Below, piece by piece: positions 12,796 through 25,000 of a stretch of 64,000 nt of DNA. A program made the translations under genes and the position numbers. Origin of the DNA: Harmothoe impar. Its lineage: Eukaryota > Annelida > Polychaeta > Phyllodocida > Polynoidae. Under the pieces are notes generated by a model, which did not search any database, was not told the origin of the DNA, and saw nothing but the letters and a program-made list of their open reading frames with translations. Location of the stretch: contig OX381717.1 of assembly GCA_947462335.1 (NCBI GenBank), positions 44,125,523 to 44,189,522 on the forward strand. Direction: 5' to 3'. Numbering within the stretch: the first letter of the stretch is position 1; every line of letters starts with the position of its first letter.

Positions 12796-13384
12796 AATGC
12801 ACCCAGCACCCAGGTCAACAGCTATATACGGACACAAGAACCTCCCCTGCCTGTTCTCCTTCAATGCAGAGTGAAGTGGGTGGGAGGGGGTGGCCATCAA
12901 CAGTGCATAAACACGTTGATTGGATGACAATGCAGTTTTTATATTACAACCCTAAATTTGTGCAACGAAAATCATCAAGAAATACTAAGTATTTTTTCCA
13001 AAGAATAGCTTTTCTAGAATGGCTCGATACTCAGAAATCCTACTGCGAATAAAAAAAAGTCAAATTCTGATTCTAAACACCTGAAAAGTGAGAAATGCTG
13101 GCGTTCACGGTTTATGTAGGAAATGTACTAAAAACACCAAAAATATGCAACAAAACCCTAATTTTCTCAAAAACTGTTCAGTAGGATTTTTTCTAACTGA
13201 GGTTCCAGTGTTTTCTACCCTCATATTACACATTGGCATAGAGAATATATTGGCACCTAGTCAGGATTTTGCCCTAGAAGCAATCTGTGAGGCAAAAAAC
13301 AGCCAAAATGAGCCACTGGTCTGAAGTATAAAACTGGGCATCGATCACTATAGAGCTACAAAGAGAGAGAATCGATGTCCAGTA
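12796..13384. other. Unassigned spacer
   Basis: No gene, RNA or clear repeat; only short chance frames. Confidence 0.45.
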
Positions 13385-13625
13385 ATTAACCCTTTATGGG
13401 CCGCATAGTGCTTTAATGCACTATGCCCTTTGTCGTTATGATGCATGAACTCAACCCTGGCGGGTATCTCGCTAGTGCTGCATTCAAGCGTCACTCCGCT
13501 CCGACGGGTTTGCTGCACTCCCGAAAGCGTCGGCATGATGCATGAATACAGCTCTAGCGAATCGACTTGGCATGATGCATAAATGCATCATGACTGCATC
13601 AGTTGCGCTGACTCATGGCGTACTT
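13385..13625. repeat. Palindromic MITE-like family, near full-length copy
   Basis: Begins TTAACCCTTTATGGGCCGCA then TAGTGCTTTAATGCACTA and CCCTTTGTCGTTATGATGCA; also has GCATGATGCATGAATACAGC and a final GCATCATGACTGC. One of the best copies for defining the left terminus. Confidence 0.85.
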
Positions 13626-15137
13626 ATGATGTATACCTTTAATTAGCATAAGTCTACATGTATTTTACATCTCATACACAATAGTTATACTGTCGACAGT
13701 CGCTAATGAACAGGCTTAGCTACCCTATATTTCTAATACTCACATCATGCCCAAGAACACTGTATTCTATGCCCTTCAACAACTCTAATTACTATAACAC
13801 AGAGATAGCTCAAGTCATTGAACACACATTGGGAACACAGCAATGACATTTTTGTTTGAATTGCTCATTAAAAACAATAGGATTTTCATAGGTATTAAAA
13901 CAATGCATTTTGAACCGCCCGAGTTCTCGAAGCACAAGAATTCTAGTATCTAATAATCGAAGCGCGCGAGTCAGTTATCACGAATTAAGATAGTATCAGA
14001 CCTCTAGACTTATAAAGAATAGAAGTGTCCGACATTGAACGCTACATTTTATGACAACTCAATATTAATTGGGACTTTTAATTAATTACATGTATTACAT
14101 ATATAAATCACATACACCTTTTTCTGGTAGTAGATAGCCAGGCACACATATAGGCTTGGTGTTCCAATCCACTCTTACCCATACATTCGTTGGGTGGTTG
14201 ACTGTTGTATCATTAAAGATACAAGACTAGATAGGTACAGTTAGATATAGGCAGTTGACATGATCATGTATATGTGTACTTCTTAGTTCTAGAGGGACTA
14301 GACCCATACCTGCCATCTAATTTTTTTTTAATTTCTTAAAATATAAAATATTTTAATTTTTTTTTTCAAATTTTCGCCGGGCACCGTTGAACTAACTGAC
14401 CGCCATTGCACATGGGCATAATTGTTATTCGGCTCATTATTCCTAGATTATTATTACAATATCTTAAATTTCAGATGTGATGTGCTGGATCATTTAAGTA
14501 GTAGCGCTGTCCATCTTATCACATAGGCACAAGTAGTGTTCGATACCATGACTAACAAATACAACCTACCAGAAAGTGGTGCGATAACATTCTAGAGACA
14601 GTTCATTCACTATTTAAAAGTGGTATTTCTTAGAAACAAAAACTTTCCTAATTGCTTGTAGTCCCATTCATTTTGACTTCTGCCCCTCCCCTCCTACCCT
14701 ACCCTAAAATTTTCTAAGTTCCCTGAAACCCACCAACCTCGCTTGTTGTTAGAAATGACCCATTTATGAGCACATTCTACAATTCAGAGTGAAAATCTAT
14801 CAACTGTAGCTTTTACATTATATCAATCTTAATACTTTCAATATGAAAATTGATTAAGAGATGAGAAATATACGTGCATTTATTCAAATAAAAATTGGAA
14901 ATTTAATACTATAGGATCTACGATTAGTAAGAAAACTGATGACATTGCTGCCCATTTGTATTGAATAACACGCGAGTAGTTTTCCCTTGGTTGACAATAT
15001 GCCCACAAAGGTTGACTTCATTATTCTATGGCTAGTAGTGATAATAGTGCCCAATGGGACATAAGAAGGGAAATATTCCCAAGCTGCTGCGACCCCACAG
15101 TAATGTCATAAGACATTATGATGCGTAATAACAAAAA
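13626..15137. other. AT-rich intergenic stretch
   Basis: I see no gene, structured RNA or repeat that I can define here. Confidence 0.45.
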
Positions 15138-15343
15138 AGGAACGTTCACAAATGACGGCACCTATTTTTGGACCTTTTTCAAGACACACAGCCCCCCCCC
15201 CCCAACTCCTCACCCCGTGTTACTATTTTGGGTAGATTGGCCTATACAAATGTATGGCCCTTGTCGCGTTTCGTCATTCAACCATAAGACCCCCACATTC
15301 CAACCGCTATCCGATGACGTCATTTGTGAACGTTCCCAAAGCC
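15138..15343. repeat. TIR element with GGAACGTTCACAAATGACG ends, ~205 bp
   Basis: GGAACGTTCACAAATGAC near 15139-15157 is matched by GTCATTTGTGAACGTTCC near 15321-15339. The middle is C-rich and has no coding frame. A non-autonomous DNA transposon is likely; no clear target duplication. Confidence 0.75.
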
Positions 15344-15419
15344 ATAATACACCCGACGATATCAAAAGGCGCTGCGTAATCTCATTATAATGAGGGGGAA
15401 AAACATGATATTTATAGCC

Positions 15420-15545
15420 TATAAGGACCGCATGTTTCTTTAATGCCCTTTGTCGTCATGATGCATGAATGCAGCCCTAGCAAGTCAACGCACCAGGGCT
15501 GTATTCAAGCATCATGACAAACAAGGGCATAGCGTTATGTTAGGT
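15420..15545. repeat. Palindromic MITE-like family, copy
   Basis: CCCTTTGTCGTCATGATGCA, TGAATGCAGCCCTAGC, GGGCTGTATTCAAGCATCATG and AAGGGCATAGCG in order, forming a hairpin. Confidence 0.82.
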
Positions 15546-15794
15546 TTAATAGTACCCACAACTAACCATACCCTTTGACATATTAACATGTGTTCAGCTG
15601 ATTGACACCCATCATATTGCGCTAGTATGTACACAATATAAACAGCTAGTTAGCTATTCAAGTAGCACCTAAGTAGTTAAGCTAACCTGTATACATTTAT
15701 CTTAATAGTAATAATGTACTGTGTAGCTTTGTGTATAAGTATATATAATATAGTGTGTGTTGAACTCCAGTTCTGCTGTAGCGATGCTTTTAAA

Positions 15795-16020
15795 AGTTAA
15801 CCCTTTAAGGTCCGATGCATTTTGTTGTTATGATACACAAATGCAGCCCTGGCGAGTAACGTACCAGCGCTCTGTTTGTTCGTAAATTCATGTCGACGCT
15901 ACAGGGTTAATCAATACACTCTCAATGCTTCCACATGATACACCAATGCAGGGCCACTGGTGCTGCATTTGTGCATCATAACAACAAATAAAAATCCATC
16001 ATCCTGTCCTTAAAGGGTTA
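15795..16020. repeat. Palindromic MITE-like family, copy just downstream of the 1210-aa gene
   Basis: TTAACCCTTTAAGGTCC start, GGCGAGTAACGTACCAGCGC, and a CTTAAAGGGTTAA end. It begins about 40 bp past the stop codon of the minus-strand gene and so may lie in its 3' untranslated region. Confidence 0.8.
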
Positions 16021-16058
16021 AATGCCCGGTACAAGAAATCTTCCGCTATAATCCGGGT

Positions 16059-19000
16059 TCACAAGAAGGCGACGGTTGGCGGCAGCAGCGCGATGGGTCG
16101 TGGCGATGTCGTGAAGTAGGGAACGACGTGTGGGATGGGCGGGATGCGTGAAGAGTCCGGCTCCCGGTATTCTCCCACCAAGTATACCCTGAATGGTACA
16201 AACACAAATGTATGAGCACAAATGCACTGAACTTGAAAATCTTTGGATATTTCGCTGATATTGAAAAAGACAAAATGCAATAAATAGTATCCTTTTATTT
16301 TCGCAGTGAAAAATTCTATACTAGAATTTACATGTGCATGAATCTAGAGACTGACATACAACTCCCCCCCCCCAAAAAAAAACAAAAAAACACCCAACCC
16401 AAAACAACAAAGAATCACACCAAGAGACCTGAAACTCCAGGACAGTTTTTGAAAGTCTACAATCCATGTTTTTTAGTGCTTTTTAATGATGGCTCATACC
16501 AAATTCAATTCCAAAAGACCACCCCCACTCCATATAAATTATCATAGGTAATTCCATTGAATCTGTACGAATCAGAAGGGTAACCCTAGTGGATAGTAAA
16601 TGAAAAAAACTGAGAAAACTTGAGAAGTATGCGGACGTTTGCTGACCTGATGCAGTGTATCCAGTGCTCCTGGTCGGCGTATCGCCTCCCCTCGCTACGC
16701 ATCAACGTACTCTCCGCACCGTGTGGACCCTGCAGGCCCCCGTACATGCGGATCTTTATTGTCTCTATCGACATCAGCTGTGCACCTAGTAGAAGTAAAC
16801 GTGGGTAAATATTAAGACATTGACTCGAAAGTAATAAGAATTACCAGCTATTATGTTCAGAAAATGATATACTATGTCACTGTGTAGGCTATATTGACCT
16901 TTATATGCTATGTAATAAAAGCACCGGGTGCTTGATAAGTATATGAAATAAGATCTCACTTTTGGCATTCTGTAAACCGTTTGTTGTTGTCAATTGTGTT
17001 TTCCTTATTAATTTACTATTGGTTTAATAAGTTATCTTAAAAATAATCAATATATAAAAAGCATGTCAACTGCTTAGCTTTAGTTGAACTCTACCTTTCA
17101 GCTGGCCACTGAATTTGAGGAAAGAATCCAGCCTATACGAAAATGATTTAAATAGTTGCCTGCATCAGCATCAGCATCCACTTTAGAGTGGGAAATATTG
17201 GTTATTTTTTAAACATTTTTTTATAATATTGAAATCTCAGTGCTACAAGAAACGGCACCTTACCTGATAGCCTCAACCAGTGAAGTACTCTGTTCACTGT
17301 CTCCCCGAAACTCTCAAACTTGAGACATGGATCTGTCGGCGAGGTCAGCTGGACCGGCGTAAAGGTTCGGCAGCTACAATATGACATATCATGTATTACT
17401 ATTGTGGTGGTTCGTGGTTATTCTAGGTTAAGGAACAACGATCACGGCAGTTTCCAGGTGCGAGAATATCAGTCTTTATTCATAAGAACAACTCCAGTTC
17501 CTTTACTAGGGAACGATCAGTGTAGAATCAATACACACAGGTAAATCAGGTTTCTCTATAAATAGAGGAAACGGTCAGTATAGTCTTAGTATACAATGCT
17601 GTCCGCACGGTTGGACATAGTGAAGTCTATCGTCAGTCGGGCCTGCCCTGACTGCCTTCCAGGTAAACATACGGGTCTTATATAACACCGGCTCTTAAGT
17701 CACGTGGCCAGGTGGGTGGGTCGGCAGCCCACCTGAGAGCGGCACACGGTTACCTGGAGAGGACCTGCGCCCTCTCCCGGGAACTGTGTGCACTAGCTCC
17801 AGGTAGAGAAGCCGAGTAAACAGACGTTACCCGGAAATACCGTGTATGAGATTAATATGTAATATCATGCCCATACACTATGTTGTGGCTTGGTGTCTTT
17901 TATCATACCATTGTGCTGGTAGAGAACTTCCTTTGGATTAATGATTTGTTTGATTCGATACTGGGCTTGCAGTATCATCTCACCGTTTTTAAAGCATATC
18001 ATATCTAGAATATTCATTGGCAGATACAAAAATAAATTTCTCTGTATATTTGAATACTGCTGCCTGCATATAAATATCAATAACGATTAGATATCTTAGT
18101 GCTTTGTATGGGGCATAGTAATAGAATGCAGCCCTGGTAAGTGCATCAAACACTGTAGGGTCGGCATGATGCATGAATGCAGCACTAATGAATCAATCAG
18201 CAGGGCTGCATGAATGCATCATGCCGAAAAAAGGGTATAACCCATTAAAGCACTATGTTCCTGTGGGACGGTTGTTGGAGCTGCCTACTCCGTTGACACT
18301 ACCTATTCAAGTGAGGACAACAAAATGTCTCTGGCCCCCGGTTGCTAACCAGGTTCCCATAGATACCATTGATGATGACATCATCAATGGAGGGTTCACC
18401 ATATAAAACTACACATACGGTAGTCTAGATTTCTAGCCAATGACTGGACAGGTGTACTCTCCAATCATTGGTTTGTCCACTCCAAGCATATATTGGGAAT
18501 GTGGGGAAAAATATACAATTTTATATTTATTCAGTGAACCTTTTATATTTATTCAGTTAAAACACGATGTTGCCCATAAAGGGTTAATAAATACATTGAT
18601 ATATAAAATAAAACAAAATAAATTAAAAAAAACAAACTTGCCTGATCTGTAGCGTAGGGCTGACCGGCACCCCAAGGCAAGACGTGGGAGTTTGGAAGTA
18701 GAAGCGCAGTATCTGGTTGTAGTAGGTGTTCTTGAGGAAGTTGTTGCCGCCCGCACTCTCCGTGTAGTGTAACCGCTGCCAGTACGTCGATAAGGCTACC
18801 GGAAGAAATTCATCTTTAATAGTTGATAGCATCAACATTGAATTATTTTTTATGAAATACAGCAGTCCCATTGACTTAACCTAACAACGCCGTATTGCAC
18901 ATCCCGTGAGATAACCCTAGTCCATATTTCACGGCCTGTCAAATCATCAAACTTGTTTATTCAAACACTGTAAATTTGCTTTTTCAGAGTAATTAAGTGA

Positions 19001-22000
19001 AATTCTGACAAATATTATTAATAATGACATGAAATAAACACAAAGGAGCACTGGTAGAGTTCCCCACTGAGTGCACCTTTGTCTATTTATTTCATGGTAG
19101 GAACGAGTATTTCTATACTAAAGCATATGGAGACTCGTTCTTTACGGGGGTTACAGTAACTGGATCCTATTCTGGACCGTTCCTCACTTGGCTTACGTGC
19201 AGAACTGTATTTCTGTCTTCAATAACTTTTCTATGTGTAATACATTTTTCTATGTGTTTATCCACTTTGACTCTGGGGCAAGTCTAATCAGAAATAGTGG
19301 CTACAGAGCATAGATGCCAATAAATGACACTCCCAAAATCGTTATTTGTACAACTTTTGGACCACAATAGTAAGGGGAAAGTTAATCACAACAAAATACC
19401 TTTGCGTTTAACGTAGAGAGACTGACAGTTAATGATGTTGGCGCCTGGCTCGGCTTTATGCGACGCCCACCACTGCGCTACCTGCACCAACACGGCGAAG
19501 GGCTCGTAGTCATTGGGGTAGTTCTTACCAGATGCATGCTGCGGGACAAAGTCCATGTAACCTGTGGGTATTAAAAGGGGCACTTGTTATTAGTAATAGA
19601 AATTCTTTTTTTTACTTCAGAGATGCCACTCAATCCCCGACAAAAAGTATAAAATCTTACAGTTTTGGTCAATTTTCTGTAGGACATTAGGATAATTGAA
19701 TGCAGAAATTCCAGCCAAAATGAAGGAATTCCTGCAAAAGTAAGAAAAGTGAAATTTAATAACTTTGCTCGGCCACAAAGGAGTTTTTTTTTTAGCTAAA
19801 AAATTTAGGTATAAAGTTAAACACATTTAAAGTACCATACATATTAAAATAAAGTTTCTACAATAATAAATATCCGAGATCCATCAATGCAGCATTGGCG
19901 GCGAGTTACTTGCTATGCTTCCATTGGGAGCGCATCAACTTTGCCAGATCGGCATAATTCATCAGAGCAGAGAGTTACGCAACAGGGCTGCATTCAACCA
20001 TAGCACATTAAAGCACTACCATAAAACCTCGCGTATAGGCCGCGGCTTGTACGTGAATCAGATCGCTAGTGCGGCTTATAGGATCGGCACAGAGTCAGGA
20101 TGCGGCTTATACGCGAGTTTTTGCTCCTATAGTACAGTATAAAAGTCACCATAATCAGATCGCTGCAGCTTCTGGGATCGGCCCATAGTCGGGGTGCGGC
20201 TTATATGTGAGCTAGGCTTATACGCAAGGTTTTACAGTACATAGCCCTTGAAGGGTTAACATACCCAATTTGCTGCATTTAAAGGTTTAACATACTAACC
20301 TAATTTGATGAGCTCCTGCCGTTCCTCCTGTGGTTCTAACCAGAACATCCGCAGAAAGAAGGAGTAGGACTTAGGGTCGTGCGGACGCTCGATCCAGCAA
20401 GGCGTGTCCGGACACTGAATAGCTTTGCGTAGAATATATATCGTCTCCACATTGAGAATGTCCCCTGAATCATAAAGAAATAAGCTTATTAGTTGAGAGA
20501 GGTTCATAGCCATTGGTATTACAGTTTATTTTCTACAGTTATATCTTCTACAGTTTATTCATTTTTTTAATAATAAAAAAAGTGCCCAAAATATCTGTTT
20601 GATGTTATCGGACTCGGTTGTGAAACGGTCCCTGGTTTGAAAATCGGTCAAAAATTGGGTTTGGTGGTGGAGAGGGACTGCAATGTATGGCAAAGCAAGC
20701 ATGGTCTTAATAAATACCTTTCTTCAGGGAAGAGGCATTCATTACTAGGTGAGGGAAGGGGAGATTTGGTCGTTTATCAAATTATTTTCAAAACGTTGGT
20801 TATAGTATTTAAGAGTTTAATTGGCTAAAATAAACAAGAAAAATTCTTCTAGTTCAGAAAATCTGAGATAATGGGGGAGGACCCTTATTACGGGATGTCC
20901 AACACGGTAAATGTAAACCTGCTTTTAAAATTTTTTTAAATGTTTTCCAAAATATTTTAAAATATTTTTGGAATTCATTTTTTCTCTCCATTTTAAACCT
21001 TACCTTTGATAACCGTGTTGAGCTTTGTGTTGATGAGGTCCACCAGTGTGTTGATGCTGGCATTCTCTGCGGGACTCACAAAGTTGGCGTAGCGGATTTG
21101 CTGCGGTTCTATATCGGAGGACGTCTGATCTAACCGTGAGTACCAGATCCTACATAAACGACAACAGTACATCTAAATATCTACTACCAGAAAACCCCTT
21201 GGCTTTACTAAGAAGTTGTATTTATCATTACTTTCATTAATACTAGTAGTCTCCCGCACCTATTTATCATTACATGTAATTCTATTCCCCACATTCCTCG
21301 ATTTTATATATTGTGGTAATACATAGAAAGGGGAATGTTTTCAGCAGAAATATTTTATTTCACCCAATACTTGGGAAGGAGTAATAAATCTCTTGATATC
21401 GAAGTGACCGATGGTAGTTTAATACAGTTGAATTTATATGCATCAAATTTAAGTATATTGTCAGTAAAATAATAGTATTCCACAAAATAATATCAATGAT
21501 TCAATCAAGGAAAACAGGATTCCCCAAACACACCTGAGAAACCTGAGGTTGTATGTGTTCTCGTGAGACACCTGACTCCTGGTCCCGATAGCACGGTCAG
21601 GGTTAAAGCCATGACTCTGAGCCGCGAAGCCCAGAACGCTCTCGCACGACGAGATACGCACTTCTGGGTTTAGCACTAACCACTCGTTCGCCTGCAGGAC
21701 CACTTTGCTGTGAAGGAAAATGAGATATATTTTTTAATTTTTAATTTCTTAGCTGCTGGAAGATACATTTTTATGTGAAATTGTAGGAGTATTCACTGTA
21801 CTATAATCTATTTATACCGGTATTTGAGACACTAGCACAACTAATACACTATTAATACATGTATACATATCGACAATTGACTATCAGGGTGTAAAATAGA
21901 CCTTAACCGTTTGAGAATGGTAGCATTTGTCGTCATGACGCACCAATGTATCAACATTTGTCTGGCACTTCATTGGTGCATCATGACAACTCAACGAGTG

Positions 22001-25000
22001 TATCAACCTCATACTCATAGCATCAGGCTGATGCATGCATTGAATGCATCACTGGTGAGTTACTGAAATGCGGCGCTGGTGAGGTACTCGCTAGGGCTGT
22101 ATTCATGCATTATAACAACTAAAAGCTTAATGTATTAAATCATCATGTAACCCTGAAAAGGTTGGGCCAAAAAAAAATAAAGGTTTGTTTCAGGTCACCC
22201 GACCGACCCTATCAAAACAGGGCCGACCCTACGTTTTTTTATGCAATTTTGAAGAATTTTCCTTATTTATACCCTTTTTGGGTCCTCGGAAAGGCCAGGT
22301 AGTACTTTCATGTTTAAAAAAAAAGTTAAAAAAATAAAAAAGTTCCGACCTACCGACCCTACATTTTCTTGCCATGTTACCTGAAACAAACGTGTTTTTT
22401 TTTGGCCTTAACTTACTTGAAGGGTTCCCAGACTCGGCGCTGTGGGTTGTAGGAGGGTACAAAGTCCTTGTATGTCAGAAGGTGGGAGGACGAGGCACCC
22501 TCTGGGACCAGCCCGATCGCTTCTTCATACGACGGAGGAGGCTCGGGACCCATGCTGGAGAAAGAGTAGGGTATGGTTTTAATATAATGAAACCTACTAT
22601 AAATCCTTGCTTATGATCGCTTTTGATTTATGTTATTTGTTATACACGTATGTAAAAAATCTTCTTCCGAGAAGTTCAATTTGACTCATGATTGAGATAT
22701 TTCAATTTCATTTTGGACACTTTACTTTTACTATCTCCAGTTCATAATGTCTGTCCTTTTCCGATTACATATTTTTGTTATTCATAAAATTATCTTTACA
22801 GCATGTATGACACTATATATATGCACAAACATTAATATATCAAGTCTTCAAGAAATATGTTTCTAAGTACATGATGTACCCGTAGTTTGAAATGGTGTAG
22901 TTTGAAAAGATCGTTTGCTCAAAATCCTTGAATTAAATATACATGTGAAAATGTAATCCAGCCAAAACTTCGCCCTTTTAACTGTCAACTAGAAATTTCT
23001 CAGGGAGAAATGGGAGGGGAGAGAGACATCAAAATCATGAAAATAATGGAGAATATAACCCTCTTTTGTATGTGTGAACACACATATAGCAATGAAGTGT
23101 CTTCTACCTTGATGGGGGGCCCTGCCCCTGACTGTTGGGCAGCATTTGGCCCTGGTTATTGGTCATTGGGGTGGAGGAATAATCCTGTAGAACGGGCGGA
23201 GTGGCCGGCATCGAAGGCCCTCCCTCGACATCACTCTGGTTCGAAGAGGCAGTTTCCCCGGCTGTCGACATATTCATGCTGTCCCGCTTGGAGCCTGGCC
23301 CTCCAGCGGGCGTCTTAACCTGACTCGCCCCGTCCGGGTGAGACCCGCCATGAGGTGACCGATGGTCAAGACATACCGCTCCCTCCAGCTGATCTGCAAT
23401 GGTCAAGGAACCCATAGAGCCACATGACTCGGCCGTATCATCGAGCGACTTCTTTTCCGACTCCGACATGATGTCGTCGAAAACGCTATCGCCTGAAGTG
23501 TCGGAAATGTTGTCCATTGAGGAACGGGACGCGATGAGATTGTCGACGCTGTTGCGAGTGCAGAAAATCCCTGAGGGCGGGGAGCGAATGAAACTGTCGA
23601 GCGAGTCTCGTGACGTCGCACTCGGGGAGGAGTCTCGCCCGCGAAACATCCGGTAGCCATACCAAGATGGCGGACGACTGTTGGACGGCGAGTCTTGATA
23701 CGGCGAGGTGACGGGCGATACCCCGTGTGGAGGCTGGTACAACGGGGGGACGCCCTGATTATTACCCGTCGGCGACTGGAGGCACGGGAAACGACCCAGG
23801 GGAAGGTTCGAAGGCGGTGTCGATTTAGTCGGGGTCAAACAACTCGACACCGAATCCTGCGACCCGACCGAGGTTCGCCGCTGGAACAAACTCGTCTGCA
23901 GCGGCGCCAACCCTCGTCCGGGCGATGTAATCGGAGTACCACCACTCCCAGCCGCTCCAGGGGGCGTCTTTGTATTATTCGCACCCGACTGCGGAGTATT
24001 ATTAGTACTCGGATTATTAACCGGTCTCCTAGGTGGGGACATGTGGGCAAGCGGGCTGGAAGTGGACGGCGAACCCAATGATGTCGTCGAGGGAGACGGC
24101 TGGAGTGGCCCTAAATTTGGCTTCTTGAGCGATGGTGGCCTTGGCGGTAAGTTGCTGACAGTTGACATCGGAGTGGTCGGTTGTGAGTCAGTAGAACTTG
24201 AGCAAGTAGTTGTAGCAGGAGGAGAGCAGGAGGAATTAATCACAGAGGCAATATTACCGGCTTTGGAAACACCTTGTAGATCTTTCGGCCTAATGTTATA
24301 AGGCTGTGAAGCTATACTATTATTGACCATACCACCAACACTAGCCGTACTAGCAGCATTTGTGCCTGGTCCATTTATCGCTTCCGCAGCAGGCTGGTCC
24401 TTATTTTCGCCATTATATTGCGGAGGGTGGGAAATTGATGATACTCCGCCACCTGATGCACCTCTATCTACGAGTGTGGAACCAGTGGAAGAGGGAAGTA
24501 TGGAAGTACTGGTTGTAATACTAGGCTGTGCCATAATGCAGGACTGGGAGGAGACTATGTGTGAACTAGTCGTAGGGTGTACGGGGAACAAGCTCCGGTA
24601 TGGATATGGGTACGGCCGCACTCGAGGCAAATTAAAATGTGCCACTCGATATTTAGCCGGGTTTTCAGCGGCATCGGCACCCGTCTTTGTCGATGTGGTG
24701 GATGATTGTGCTCCCGCTGGTTCCCGGTCGGTAGCGGCCGGCCTTGGTTGAAGCGGTCCGGGCATCGGCCGTGGACAAACTGGACCACACACTGGTGCTG
24801 TCGAGGCCATGGCTTGTGGGTGGTTCACATTTAAAACCACCTCAGATCTTATCGGCGGTACGGTCACAGTAAGATCCTCCGACGAGCACTCCTGAGCCTG
24901 TACGGTGGGCTTTACGAGACTCAAACAAGCGCTGCCGTTTGAGATCTTCGGCGAATCCTGTCGCCCGCTACTACTACTAGACACCGCTGTGTTTTTATTA

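Noticed and set aside
16641..16790. Exon 9 acceptor at GTGCACAG (six bases further in)
   Set aside because: That acceptor puts exon 9 in a frame with a stop; CTACTAG one step upstream keeps the frame open.
23399..24751. Long plus-strand open frames (85-142 aa) opposite exon 1 of the 1210-aa gene
   Set aside because: They are antisense to a clearly coding, Ser/Pro-rich exon whose codon composition leaves the other strand open; no domains or splice context.
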